DNA from: Streptomyces sp. Je 1-79
GTDB lineage: Bacteria; Actinomycetota; Actinomycetes; Streptomycetales; Streptomycetaceae
NCBI RefSeq assembly: GCF_025195125.1
Contig: NZ_JAMGSL010000001.1
Coordinates: 412,122-476,121 of the forward strand
Length of the DNA stretch: 64,000 nt
Direction: 5' to 3'
Below, one piece after another: positions 7,213-16,374 of this stretch; position 1 is the stretch's first letter; each line of letters begins with the position of its first letter. The notes under the pieces are model-generated. The model saw only the letters and a program-made list of their open reading frames with translations. It searched no databases and was not told where the DNA came from. The position numbers and the translations under genes are program-made.

Positions 7213-8469
7213 ATGCGGAAGACGGATGGTGCGACCGGTGACGTGGTGGTCGTCGGGGCAGGCGTGTCCGGGCTGGCCTGTGCCGCGGACCTGGTCGACG
7301 CGGGGGTGAGTGTCCGCCTCCTTGAGGCCGACGACGCCGTGGGCGGACGCATGCGGACCGACAGCGTCGCGGGGTTCACCGTCGATCGCGGGTTCCAGGT
7401 GTTCAACACCGCCTATCCCCAGGTCAAGCGGCGTGTGGACCTCCGGGCGCTACGGCTGAGGCCGTTCACCCCGGGCGTGCTGGTGCACACCGACGACGGG
7501 CCGCGCCGGTTCACCGACCCCACCCGGCGCCTCCGGGAGAGCGGCGATCTCCTGCCCGGCCGACTGGCCTCGGCCCGCGACCTCGCGGCCCTGGGCGTGC
7601 TGTCCGCGCGCGACACGCTCCTGCCCGCCTCACGGCTGCGAACCCGACCCGACGCCACCACCCTCACCGCCCTCTCCGACGCCGCTCTCTCACCCGAGCT
7701 CGTGGAGACCCTCCTGCGGCCGTTCCTCTCCGGGGTCTTCCTCGAAGAGGACCTGGAGACCTCCGCGCGGTTCTTCCATCTCGTCTGGCGGACCATGGTC
7801 CGCGGCACGCTGTGCCTGCCGGCCGGCGGAATCGGCGCGGCGCCCGCCCAGCTCGCCTCCCGGCTCCCCGCCGGTGTGCTGCGCACCGGCTCGCCGGTCG
7901 CCTCGCTCACCACCGACGGGGTGGCGCTGGCCGACGGCGGCGAGCTGACGGCGCGGGCCGTCGTCGTCGCCACCGGGCAGAGCGCGGCCGGACGTCTCCT
8001 GCCGGGCCTGGACGTCCCGCCCGGCCGGACCGTCACCACCCTCTACCACGCGGCGGAGCGCTCCCCCCTGGCCGAGCCGACGCTGGTGGTCGACGCGCGG
8101 CGCCGGTTCCTGAACACCTGCGTACTCACCGAGGTCCAGCGGGGGTACTCCGGCGACGGACGGGCGCTGGTGTCCACCTCCGTGCTCGGCTCGCCGGGGC
8201 CCGAGCAGGAGGCGGCCGTCCGCGAGGCGCTCGGGGAGGTGTACGGCACGGACACAGGCGCCTGGGAGGCCGTGCACCGCGTCACGGTCCACGACGCCCT
8301 TCCCGCGATGCTCCCGCCCCTGACACTCTCGCGGACCACGCGATGCGCGCCGGGGAGGTACGTCTGCGGCGACCACCGCGCGACGGGCTCGGTGCAGGGC
8401 GCGCTGGCCTCCGGGGCCCGGGCGGCGCGGGAGGTCCTCGCCGACCTGGATCGGTCCGGCCCTTCCTGA
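7213..8469 (+). CDS. FAD-dependent oxidoreductase (phytoene desaturase-like)
   Basis: A 418-residue flavoprotein. It opens with VVVVGAGVSGLACAADLVDAG and LLEADDAVGGRMRTD, and ends with the FAD-binding segment YVCGDHRATGSVQGALASG. This is the amine oxidase/CrtI-like family. ATG 7213 is preceded by GAGGAG; GTG 7210 is an equally possible start. It is divergent from the cobalamin regulator and followed after 95 bp by the fasciclin gene. It may belong to the same lipid or isoprenoid oxidation programme as the gene at 1015, but it is a distinct paralogue. Confidence 0.86.
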   Translation: MRKTDGATGDVVVVGAGVSGLACAADLVDAGVSVRLLEADDAVGGRMRTDSVAGFTVDRGFQVFNTAYPQVKRRVDLRALRLRPFTPGVLVHTDDGPRRFTDPTRRLRESGDLLPGRLASARDLAALGVLSARDTLLPASRLRTRPDATTLTALSDAALSPELVETLLRPFLSGVFLEEDLETSARFFHLVWRTMVRGTLCLPAGGIGAAPAQLASRLPAGVLRTGSPVASLTTDGVALADGGELTARAVVVATGQSAAGRLLPGLDVPPGRTVTTLYHAAERSPLAEPTLVVDARRRFLNTCVLTEVQRGYSGDGRALVSTSVLGSPGPEQEAAVREALGEVYGTDTGAWEAVHRVTVHDALPAMLPPLTLSRTTRCAPGRYVCGDHRATGSVQGALASGARAAREVLADLDRSGPS

Positions 8470-8494
8470 TCCGGGAAGGGGTGTCGCGCCGAAT
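8467..8494 (+). promoter_or_regulatory. SigK-type promoter of fasciclin gene
   Basis: TGATCC (8467-8472), 16-bp spacer, CCGAAT (8489-8494). The -10 is a perfect match and the -35 keeps ATCC. It overlaps the stop codon of the FAD gene. The leader to the ATG at 8565 is about 65 bases and holds a GGAGGAG ribosome site. Confidence 0.5.
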
Positions 8495-8564
8495 ACCTCC
8501 TGAGAACGCAATCCCACCCATGGCCGAGCCCGACCCGGGCCTGGACCCAGGAGGAGGAGACATC

Positions 8565-9143
8565 ATGAACACCTCGCACATCATGCGCCGCGTCGCCGCC
8601 ACCGCCGCGGCGGTCGCTCTCCCGGTGTCGCTGGGCGTCCTCGCCCCGCAGGCCCTGGCCGCACAGGCGAACGGGCCGTTCGGCCCCGGCTGCAGCGCGC
8701 TGCCGGCCGAAGGCGAGGGCAGCGCCGAAGGCATGGCCGACGACCCGGTGGCGACCGCGGCGTCCAACAACCCGGAACTGTCCACACTCGTATCCGCCGT
8801 CAAGGCGGCCGGCCTGGTCGACACGTTGAACAACGCCGAGGACATCACCGTGTTCGCGCCGACGAACGACGCCTTCGCGAAGATCCCGAAGGCGGACCTG
8901 GACAAGGTCCTCGCCGACAAGGCCGCCCTGACCAAGATCCTCACGTACCACGTCGTGGACGAAGAGGTCGACAAGGGCGCACTCGCCGACGGCTCGTTCA
9001 CGACGCTCCAGGGCGGCACGGTGACGACCGACGGCTCAGGCGACGCCTACACGGTCAACGGAACGGCCAAGATCGTCTGCGGCGACGTGCCGACCTCCAA
9101 CGCCACCGTCCACGTCATCGACACGGTCCTCATGCCCAAGTGA
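8565..9143 (+). CDS. Secreted fasciclin-domain protein (MPT70-like)
   Basis: A 192-residue secreted protein. A signal peptide (about 1-34, arginine pair then a hydrophobic run ending in ALA) is followed by one fasciclin/FAS1 domain with the H1 and H2 hallmarks ITVFAPTNDAFAKI and HVIDTVLMPK. It lacks a lipobox, unlike its paralogue at 20740. Both share a nearly identical core (DPVATAASNNP, VDTLNNAE). In M. tuberculosis the equivalent pair MPT70 (secreted) and MPT83 (lipoprotein) are the main SigK targets. It is preceded by a SigK-type promoter. Confidence 0.92.
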   Translation: MNTSHIMRRVAATAAAVALPVSLGVLAPQALAAQANGPFGPGCSALPAEGEGSAEGMADDPVATAASNNPELSTLVSAVKAAGLVDTLNNAEDITVFAPTNDAFAKIPKADLDKVLADKAALTKILTYHVVDEEVDKGALADGSFTTLQGGTVTTDGSGDAYTVNGTAKIVCGDVPTSNATVHVIDTVLMPK

Positions 9144-9185
9144 CCGGCCGGCACGGCGGGAACGGGCCGGCTGCCCGCGCCGTCC

Positions 9186-9220
9186 GCGACGCCCGCGCCC
9201 CGGCGGCGTACGGGCGTCGC
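9186..9220. terminator. Hairpin between convergent genes
   Basis: A perfect 10-bp stem (9186-9195 with 9211-9220) lies between the fasciclin gene and the convergent GPP34 gene. It is likely a bidirectional terminator. Confidence 0.6.
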
Positions 9221-9236
9221 ACCCGTCGAAGGCGAC

Positions 9237-9842
9237 TCACGGTCCGCGCCAGAGATTGGCGAAGGCCGAGCTCTCGATGGACCGCCTCTGACGTACGGCC
9301 TCCAGCTCCATCACCGCGTCGTGGACGATGGCCACCACGGTCGTCACCGCCTCGTCGTCGAGGCCGGGCTCGTCGTCGGACCGTCCGTCGTCGATGCCCA
9401 CCGCCGAGGCGAGGGCGGCCAGGACGGGTTCCCTCTCCTCCCAACGGGAGGCCGCCCGGCGCCGTGTGGGCGAATCGACCGGTTCCACACGTTCCGAGCC
9501 GAAGGACAGCCGTCCGCTCCGCTTGCGCGTCAGCTCACCGTCCTCCTCCAGGGCGGCCTGGTACGCGGCCGAGAGGTCTCGGCCCCGGCGCCACAGCCAG
9601 TCCTCGATCCGCTCGTAGGGCGCCTGCCGGGTGAGTACGGCCGCGGCCTCGCCCAGGAGCCGGTCGCCCGGCGCCGCCGGCTCGCCCGGCACGATGCGGT
9701 CGCCGTCCACGGTGACGGCCTCCGCGCCGATGAGGTCGATCAGCTCTGCTCCCGCGAGCGCCAGCGACAGGTCACCCTGTCCCACGGCGTGCTCCGGCTC
9801 CGGCTCCATGGCGATGATGAACAGGTCTTTCGCCGTGGTCAT
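9237..9842 (-). CDS. GPP34 (GOLPH3-like) family protein
   Basis: A 201-residue protein of the Golgi phosphoprotein 3 (GPP34) family, common in multiple copies in actinomycetes. Visible are the N-terminal DLFIIAMEPEP..GQGDLSLALAGAELIDLI segment, VDGDRIVPGEP, and a middle EDWLWRRGRDLSAAYQAALEEDG part. Eukaryotic members bind phosphatidylinositol-4-phosphate. The bacterial role is unknown, but membrane association is likely. It is a single gene facing away from the EACC1 operon. Confidence 0.85.
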   Translation of the reverse strand: MTTAKDLFIIAMEPEPEHAVGQGDLSLALAGAELIDLIGAEAVTVDGDRIVPGEPAAPGDRLLGEAAAVLTRQAPYERIEDWLWRRGRDLSAAYQAALEEDGELTRKRSGRLSFGSERVEPVDSPTRRRAASRWEEREPVLAALASAVGIDDGRSDDEPGLDDEAVTTVVAIVHDAVMELEAVRQRRSIESSAFANLWRGP

Positions 9843-10074
9843 GAACGGCTCCCCTCGGAGACATCGACAAAGGTGCGCCCCCGCCGGCCCGCGGCGGGGC
9901 GGCTGTCACGATCAGTATCGCCCCGCCCGGTGCGGAGCCGGGGCCATGCCGAGGAACGTGTGTGGTGCGTGGCCCTGGTGCGGCATGCTGTCGGCAGGGC
10001 GAGGAGAGTCCCGTGAGGGACACCCGAACTCCCGCCCGGAAGACCGGAAATGACGTCTGACCCCGGGGGAGACC

Positions 10075-10623
10075 ATGCGGCTTGTCGTGACGGTACGCGG
10101 CGACGAGGACGGCGACGACGCCACCGTCGCCGAACTCGGGACGTGGCTGAAGGACGTACCGCAGCTGAGGGGACGCGTCGACCGTGCCGAACGGGACGGC
10201 GGGCCGACGGGGACGATGGGCCCGGCCGTCGACGCCCTGGTGGCGGTCCTGGAGCCCGGCGGCGTCGCGGCGGTCTTCGCGGGCGCGCTGGTGGCATGGC
10301 TGCAGACCCGCCGCAGCAGCCACACGATCAGTGTGACCCGCCCCGACGGCACCCGGATCAGCATCTCCTCCCGCCAGGCACGCGGGCTGAGCCCGCAGGA
10401 GGCGGCCGACCTCGCCGAGCGCCTGGCCCGCCCACCGGCCGACGGCGGAACACAGGACGGTACACGCCAGGTGGGCCCGGGGGACGCGACCCACCAGGCA
10501 AGCCCGGGTGACGGCACACGCCAGGTGGGCCCCGGGGACGCGACCCGCCAGGCGGACCCGGGTGACGGCACTCGTCGGGAGGACCCGCGGGACGGGAACT
10601 CGCCGGGCTCCCCGACGGCATGA
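10075..10623 (+). CDS. EACC1 (effector-associated constant component 1) protein
   Basis: A 182-residue protein. The N-terminal 120 residues match the EACC1 family: MRLVVTVRGDEDGD, ELGTWLKDVPQLRG, a central hydrophobic helix VAAVFAGALVAWLQTR, and HTISVTRPDGTRISIS. EACC1 is described as a fixed partner of caspase-like and other effectors in bacterial NTP-dependent conflict systems. The last 60 residues are five degenerate 10-residue repeats (GDGTRQVGP type). The stop overlaps the ATG of the caspase-NTPase gene, so the two are co-translated. Confidence 0.82.
   Translation: MRLVVTVRGDEDGDDATVAELGTWLKDVPQLRGRVDRAERDGGPTGTMGPAVDALVAVLEPGGVAAVFAGALVAWLQTRRSSHTISVTRPDGTRISISSRQARGLSPQEAADLAERLARPPADGGTQDGTRQVGPGDATHQASPGDGTRQVGPGDATRQADPGDGTRREDPRDGNSPGSPTA
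10451..10600. repeat. 30-bp coding repeats in EACC1 tail
   Basis: About five degenerate 30-bp units encode the hydrophilic tail GD(G/A)T(R/H)Q..P. The unit structure is clear at protein and DNA level, for example repeated CGCCAGGTGGGCCC. It is probably a flexible, length-variable linker. Confidence 0.7.
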
Positions 10624-13600
10624 CGGGTGGCGGCCTCGCGGCCCCCGGGGCACGCGCGGTGCTGTTCGGCACCGAGAGCCACATCCGCGAGTCGGAGCTG
10701 CCCGGTCTCCCCTCCGTCGCCACGACACTCGACGATCTGCACCGCACTCTCGTCGACGTGTGCGGCATGGCGCCCGGACACGTCGAGCGCGTCCCGCCCC
10801 ACGCCGACGCCCCCCAGGTGGTCGGCGCGGTCGAGGAGGCGGTGCGTGCCGGTGGCGGCCCCGTTCTCTTCTACTACGTCGGGCACGGACAGCTCGGTCC
10901 GCGCGACGCCCTGTACCTCGCCACCCGGGCCAGCCGGTCCTTCCGGCAGGTCGCCCAGTCGGTCTCGTACCGCACCATCAGCGACGTGCTGGGTGACGCG
11001 GGCAGCGGCAGTCTCGTCGTCCTCGACTGCTGCTTCTCCGGACGCGGCGGCGCGCCGGCCTCGGACGGCGGGGTTCGTCGGGCCTTCGCCTCCGCACGGC
11101 CACCGGGGAGCTTCCTGCTCACGTCGGCCTCGCACTACGCGCTCTCCTTCGCGCCCGAGGACGAACGGCACACCCTGTTCACCGGCCGGCTGCTCGAACT
11201 GCTCAACGAGGGAGATCCGGCCGGGCCGCCGTGGCTGACCGCCGATGGATTGCACCTGGCGCTCGACGAGCGGTTCGCGGAGGACCATCGGGTCAATCCC
11301 GCCCGGCAGAGCGAGGGCGCGCTGGGATCACTGCGCCTCGCGCGGAACCGCGCCTACCGGAAGCGGGCCGAGGGGGCCGAGGCGACCGAGCGGCCCGCGG
11401 ACGTGCCGTGCCCCTACCCGGGGCTGGAGCCGTACCGAGCGGTGGACAGCGCGCACTTCTTCGGTCGCGAGAGACTGACCGCGCGGTTGCTGGAGCTGGT
11501 CGACGCACTCCCGGACGGTGGCCAGGTGGTGCTGGTGGGTGCCTCGGGCGCGGGCAAGTCGTCCCTGCTGCGTGCCGGCCTGGTGGCCGCCCTGGAGGCC
11601 CGTACGGATGCACCGATCTCGACGCTTCTGCTGCCGGCACCGGGGCCCCGTCCGATGCGGACCCTGGCGGAGGCGTGGGCCCGAGCCACCGGACGGGACA
11701 CCGACGAGGTGAGGGCCGAGCTCGAACAGGGGGCCTTCCCGGCGCCGAGGCGCGGACGTTCCGCCTGCGGACTGCTGGTGGTGGACCAGTTCGAAGAGGT
11801 CTTCACGCGGTGCGAGGCGCCCGAGGAGCGCGCCGCGTTCGTCTCCCTGCTCACAGGAGACGGTGCGGGTCGGCGGCCCCGCGTCGTCCTCGGCCTGCGG
11901 GCGGACCACTACGGAAGCTGTCTGGAGCACCCTGGGCTCGAGCGTGCGCTGGAGCGGGCACAGCTCACCGTCCCGCCGCTGCGGGAGCGGGAGCTGCGCG
12001 CCGCGGTCGAGGGCCCGGCCGCCGCCGTGGGCATGACCATCGATCCGGGCCTGACCGACCGGCTGCTGGACGACCTCCGGTCGGGCCGCTCCGCGCACGA
12101 CGCGGCCATGGCGCTGCCGTTCCTGGCCCACGCGCTGCGGGAGACCTGGCGCGGCCGCAGCGGAGTCCGGCTCACCCTCGCCGGATACCAGGCCACCAAG
12201 GGCATCTGGCGATCGGTGGCCACCACGACCCGGCGCGTCTACGAGTCCCTGGACGACGACGGGCAGGCGACCATGCGTGAGCTGCTCCTGCGTCTGGTCC
12301 ACCTCCCCCCGGACGGTGGCCCCGCCGTTCTGCGGCACCGCGTCCCGCTCGCCACGATGCCGGCCGGTTCGAGCCGGATCCGCGATCAGCTGGCCACGGA
12401 AAGGCTTCTGACGGTCGATCAGGACACCGTTCAGATCGCACACGAGGCGCTGCTGCGGGCGTGGCCGCTGCTGCACCGGTGGATCCGGGAGGATGCCGCC
12501 GCCCTGCTGCTGCGGCAACAGGTGGGCACCGCTGCCGAGGAATGGGACGCCGCGGGCCGCGACGCGGCCTTCCTTTTCCGCGGCAGCCGCCTCCAGGCGG
12601 CGGAGGAGCTTGCGGAGCAGTCCGAACTGCCGCAACTGGAGAGAGAGTTCCTGGCGGCCGGGCAGGCCGAGGCGACGAGTGAACTGCGCCGGGAGCAGCG
12701 CCGCACCATGCTGCTGAAGCGAGCCCTGACCGCGGTCGCCGTCGCGCTGTGCCTCGCGCTCGTCGCCGCGGTCGCGGCAGTGCGGGAGCAGCGCAACGCG
12801 GAGGAGCAACAGCGCGGGGCCACGGCCCGTGCGCTGTTGGCCGAGGCGGACAACCTGGGCACCTCGGACCCCGGCGAGGCCCTGCGGCTCGGTCTCGCCG
12901 CGCACGCCCTGCGACCCAGCGCCGAAGCCCGGCGCACGCTCTTCGACACGCTGGCCGGAAGCGCGTTCCGTGGTGTTTCCGAGCTGCCCATGGCGCCCGA
13001 GGACCATGCGCTCACGCGTGGCGGGCACATGCTGGCGACCTCGGAACGTGACCGTCTGTCCGTCTGGGACATCCGCCGCGATCCGGCGCCCCCCACCCCG
13101 GTTTCCCGGATGCCCTGCCCCTCGAACGTCGAGGCGGAAACGCCGCTGACGTTCGGCGGCCCTGGCGAACGGATGCTGGCCGCCGTCTGCGGCCACGAGG
13201 TGCGGCTGTGGAACCTCGCCGGTCCGTCCGGGGACGGGGAGCCGCGTCCTGTCGCGACGCTGCGCGCGACCGGGCTGAAGGACCTGGCCCACGGACCGAG
13301 CGCGGTCGCCGTGAGCCCGGACGGGAACACGGTGGCCGCCGTCGGCTGGTCCCGGTACGTGGGCCACAACAGTCTCGTCCTCTGGGACGTGCGTGATCCG
13401 CGGAAGCCGCGACAGCTCCAGCTCGTCGCGGACGCCTCGGCCGGGCAGAACCTGGTGCAGGGCGACCGGGCCGCGTTCAGTCCGGACGGCCGCCTGCTGG
13501 TCACCGCCGACAGCTACGGAGGGCTACGTCTCTGGGACGTCTCGGACCCCGGCAGGCCCAGGCCCCAGGGCGTGGTGGAAGACGCCGGTGGAGCCCTGGC

Positions 13601-15068
13601 GTTCAGCCCGGACGGCGGTCTGCTGGCGGCGAGCGACGAGCGTGTGGTCAAACTGATCGACATCCGCTCGCCCCGTCACCCGAAGGTCCTCGACGAACAG
13701 ACGGCCCACACCGACAAGGTCAGTTCCCTCGACTTCTCCCCGGACGGCAGACGCGTGGCCAGCGGGGGCTGGGACGAGACCGTCGCCGTGTGGGACGTCG
13801 GCGATCCGAAGGAGATGACCAGGGAGTCCCGCCTGTACAGGCACGTGTCGTTCGTCGACACGGCGCGGTTCGGCGCCGACGGACAGTCGCTGGTCTCCGT
13901 GGCGTACAACGAGGTCATCCACTGGGACCTCGCCGACGTCCGACCGCCCCGAGTGCTGGACGTGCTGCCGGACGGGGATCTGCTCGCGTCGGCTCCGGGC
14001 GGCACGACGCTCGCCGTCGCCCAGGCAGATCGGATCGCTCTGTGGGACCTGGCCGATCCTGCGGAGCCACGACGGCTGGCCAGAGTGAGCAACCCGGTGA
14101 AGGAGCGCTACGACACGGTCGACGGCGGCTCCGTCATCGGTGTCGGTGACGTCGTCGCCGACATCGAGTTCAGCCACGACGGCACCCTGCTCGCGACCAT
14201 CAACCACGACAGGAGGGTCACCCTCTGGGACGTCTCCGCCCCGGCTCGCCCACGCATCGCGGGCACCTTGCGCGGCGTCGACGACGGAGCGATAGGACCC
14301 TCGCTGGCCTTCGCCCCCGACAGGCGGCTGCTCGCCGTCAACGACCTGAGTCACGTACAGGTCTGGGACGTGGGCGACCCGGCCCGCCCGGCCTTGACCG
14401 CGTCCCTCGCCGCCCGGGCCAGCGACGCCGACTTCAGCCCGGACGGCCGCCGACTCCTGCTCGCGGGGACGAGCCTGAGCCTCTGGGACCTGCGCACCGG
14501 GAAGACGGCGCCTCTGTCCGGCGACCGCTTCTACCCGAGCAGCTCAAGGGCGGCGTTCTCCCCCCGGGGGAACGTGGTGGCGGCCGTCGCCGCCGTTCCC
14601 GCGGAGCTCGATTCCGGACTCCAGCTGTGGGCCGTCGAACGCGCGGGCACCGCAGACCCGTGGGAGGAACTCGAGCCGTCGGCGGTGAACGGGAAGAAGT
14701 TCACCCGACTGGCGTTCCACCCGGACGGCGTTCTGCTGGCCGGCGCGGGGGAGGACGGCGCCGTACGGGTGTGGAGCGTCACCGACCCGGGACGGCCCCA
14801 TCTGGCATTCACGTTCGGCGGTCACAGCGAGGGCGTCGACGACGTGGTCCTGGGCGGACCGCAGGGGCGGACCATGATCACGTCCAGCGCGGGTCACGCG
14901 TATGTCGTCGACATCGGCGACCGTCCCGAGATCGCGGCCGACACCATCCGCATGGCCTGCCGGGTCACCGGCGGGGGCCTCAGCCGCGAGGAGTGGGCCC
15001 AGCACGTACCGGGGGCCGAGTACAGGGAGAGCTGCCCGTTCCTGCAGGCGGACGAGAAGGGTGGCTGA
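10620..15068 (+). CDS. Caspase-like / nSTAND NTPase / WD40 protein
   Basis: A 1482-residue multidomain protein. Residues 1-245 are a caspase-like peptidase domain with the catalytic His in YYVGHG (His89) and Cys in LDCCFSG (Cys138). Residues 265-640 form a novel-STAND NTPase: FFGRE entry motif, Walker A GASGAGKSS (307-315), Walker B LLVVDQFEE (385-393). A coiled stretch and one transmembrane helix (about 698-722) follow. Residues 775-1455 hold about 14 WD40-like blades ending in (L/V)WD(V/L), enough for two seven-bladed propellers. With EACC1 it forms a predicted anti-phage or self-killing conflict switch: propeller senses, NTPase oligomerises, peptidase acts. The TM helix places the sensor outside or anchors the complex. 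Confidence 0.92.
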   Translation: MTGGGLAAPGARAVLFGTESHIRESELPGLPSVATTLDDLHRTLVDVCGMAPGHVERVPPHADAPQVVGAVEEAVRAGGGPVLFYYVGHGQLGPRDALYLATRASRSFRQVAQSVSYRTISDVLGDAGSGSLVVLDCCFSGRGGAPASDGGVRRAFASARPPGSFLLTSASHYALSFAPEDERHTLFTGRLLELLNEGDPAGPPWLTADGLHLALDERFAEDHRVNPARQSEGALGSLRLARNRAYRKRAEGAEATERPADVPCPYPGLEPYRAVDSAHFFGRERLTARLLELVDALPDGGQVVLVGASGAGKSSLLRAGLVAALEARTDAPISTLLLPAPGPRPMRTLAEAWARATGRDTDEVRAELEQGAFPAPRRGRSACGLLVVDQFEEVFTRCEAPEERAAFVSLLTGDGAGRRPRVVLGLRADHYGSCLEHPGLERALERAQLTVPPLRERELRAAVEGPAAAVGMTIDPGLTDRLLDDLRSGRSAHDAAMALPFLAHALRETWRGRSGVRLTLAGYQATKGIWRSVATTTRRVYESLDDDGQATMRELLLRLVHLPPDGGPAVLRHRVPLATMPAGSSRIRDQLATERLLTVDQDTVQIAHEALLRAWPLLHRWIREDAAALLLRQQVGTAAEEWDAAGRDAAFLFRGSRLQAAEELAEQSELPQLEREFLAAGQAEATSELRREQRRTMLLKRALTAVAVALCLALVAAVAAVREQRNAEEQQRGATARALLAEADNLGTSDPGEALRLGLAAHALRPSAEARRTLFDTLAGSAFRGVSELPMAPEDHALTRGGHMLATSERDRLSVWDIRRDPAPPTPVSRMPCPSNVEAETPLTFGGPGERMLAAVCGHEVRLWNLAGPSGDGEPRPVATLRATGLKDLAHGPSAVAVSPDGNTVAAVGWSRYVGHNSLVLWDVRDPRKPRQLQLVADASAGQNLVQGDRAAFSPDGRLLVTADSYGGLRLWDVSDPGRPRPQGVVEDAGGALAFSPDGGLLAASDERVVKLIDIRSPRHPKVLDEQTAHTDKVSSLDFSPDGRRVASGGWDETVAVWDVGDPKEMTRESRLYRHVSFVDTARFGADGQSLVSVAYNEVIHWDLADVRPPRVLDVLPDGDLLASAPGGTTLAVAQADRIALWDLADPAEPRRLARVSNPVKERYDTVDGGSVIGVGDVVADIEFSHDGTLLATINHDRRVTLWDVSAPARPRIAGTLRGVDDGAIGPSLAFAPDRRLLAVNDLSHVQVWDVGDPARPALTASLAARASDADFSPDGRRLLLAGTSLSLWDLRTGKTAPLSGDRFYPSSSRAAFSPRGNVVAAVAAVPAELDSGLQLWAVERAGTADPWEELEPSAVNGKKFTRLAFHPDGVLLAGAGEDGAVRVWSVTDPGRPHLAFTFGGHSEGVDDVVLGGPQGRTMITSSAGHAYVVDIGDRPEIAADTIRMACRVTGGGLSREEWAQHVPGAEYRESCPFLQADEKGG

Positions 15069-15070
15069 GC

Positions 15071-15202
15071 GACGGGCGGCCGCCCACCGGCCCACGACGG
15101 GCGGCCGCCCACCGGCCCACGACGGGCGGCCGCCCACCGGCCCACGACGGAGGGGCGGCTGCCCACCGACCGACGACGGGCGGCGGGCCCACCGGCCCAC
15201 GA
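15071..15202. repeat. 25-bp tandem repeat array
   Basis: Three perfect 25-bp copies start at 15071, 15096 and 15121. Two degenerate copies follow, to about 15202. Each unit contains GGGCGGCCGCCC, able to form a hairpin. The array fills the gap between the convergent WD40 and AsnC genes. There are no spacers, so it is not CRISPR. It may terminate both transcripts. Confidence 0.85.
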
Positions 15203-15204
15203 CG

Positions 15205-16269
15205 TCATCGCACGGGGCCGCTCCGGGAACCCGCCGGGCGTGGTGGGAATCGTCGGGCGCGTTCCGCCCCCGTCGTCGGCGGCAGGAGCGGCCCCGCCCG
15301 CTTGGCGCGGCGCTGGACCAGGGCGGTCTCCACCCGGCCGATGCCCGGCAGCGCGGCCAACTCGCCCGCCAGGTAGTCGTACAGGGCGCCGGGGTCACGG
15401 CTCTGGACCATGGCGAAGACCGACGCCCGGCCTGTCGTGACGGCGGCGAACGCGACCGAGGCGTGCCGTGACATCGCCTCCGTCACCTCTCCCAGAGCGG
15501 CCGGCGCCACCTCCAGCCACAGCAGGGCCTCCAGCGGGAAGCCGAAGTGGGAGGGGCTCACGTCCACTTCGAAGTGCAGCACCCCGGCTGCCCGCAGCCC
15601 GGCGACGCGGCGTCGCACGGTCGAGTCCGACCACCCGGTGACGGCGGCCAGCCGGGCGACGTCCGCCCGTCCGTCCAGAGCCAGTTCGCCCGCCAGTCGC
15701 GCCTCCGCCCCGCCCCAGCCGGACATCTCGGCAAGGTCTTCCGGGCCGTCCGGTGATCCCGGCGCAGGGCCGCGGAGGGCCGCCTGCTCGGACGCGTCCA
15801 GCGCGCTCGTACGGCCCGACCAGCCGCCGACCCCGGCGACCGGGCGCAGCACGCAGGCCGCCTCCACGTCTCGCATGCCCGGGGTCCGCAGCAGGTGGTC
15901 GAAGAGCGGGCGTCCGCCGGCCGATTGCGCACCCGGCGTGCGGACCATGCAGGTCAGCCGTGTCCCGCCGGCGAGTGGGGCGATCCATGAGGTGTCGTCC
16001 CGCTGCGCCAGCGCGGCCGTCAGCGCGTCGACGGCGTCCGGCGCGCAGTCGATGCGTACGAACCAGTCGAGCATGCCGATCCTCTGGCTGTCGACGAGCC
16101 CCACCACCCGGACCACCAGGGCCGACCGCAGCCGGTGGTAGCGACGCGCGACCGTGCGCTCCGGGACGCCGAGCACGGTGGCGATCCTGCTGAACGAGGC
16201 ACGCCCGTCGATCTGAAGAGCGTGGATCAGACGGCGGTCCAGCGCGTCGAGCGTGACGGATCCCGTCAC
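15205..16269 (-). CDS. Lrp/AsnC family regulator, tandem duplicated
   Basis: A 354-residue regulator, twice the usual 150. The first half has a helix-turn-helix at about 5-55 (SFSRIATVLGVPERTVARRYHRL) and an effector domain. The second has another helix-turn-helix at about 190-240 (DVARLAAVTGWSDSTVRRRVAGLRAAG) and a RAM-like domain (WLEVAPAALGEVTEAM). This internal duplication is known in Streptomyces AsnC proteins. It is divergent from the VOC/DoxX pair, which it probably controls. A 7-bp inverted repeat at 16318-16333 lies between them. Confidence 0.88.
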   Translation of the reverse strand: MTGSVTLDALDRRLIHALQIDGRASFSRIATVLGVPERTVARRYHRLRSALVVRVVGLVDSQRIGMLDWFVRIDCAPDAVDALTAALAQRDDTSWIAPLAGGTRLTCMVRTPGAQSAGGRPLFDHLLRTPGMRDVEAACVLRPVAGVGGWSGRTSALDASEQAALRGPAPGSPDGPEDLAEMSGWGGAEARLAGELALDGRADVARLAAVTGWSDSTVRRRVAGLRAAGVLHFEVDVSPSHFGFPLEALLWLEVAPAALGEVTEAMSRHASVAFAAVTTGRASVFAMVQSRDPGALYDYLAGELAALPGIGRVETALVQRRAKRAGPLLPPTTGAERARRFPPRPAGSRSGPVR

Positions 16270-16317
16270 CAGGCCCCCTACGAACGTCCGAGCACGTCAA
16301 TTCCGGTGACCTTACAG

Positions 16318-16333
16318 CGCGCACGGGTGCGCG
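16318..16333. promoter_or_regulatory. Inverted repeat, candidate AsnC operator
   Basis: CGCGCAC-GG-GTGCGCG is a perfect 7-bp inverted repeat in the 105-bp gap between the divergent AsnC and VOC genes. Confidence 0.4.
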
Positions 16334-16374
16334 GGGCAGGACCGTGGGCGGCGACCACCGCAGAAAGGCAGACC

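Noticed and set aside
15071..15202. CRISPR-like array
   Set aside because: Repeats are directly adjacent without spacers and there are no cas genes.
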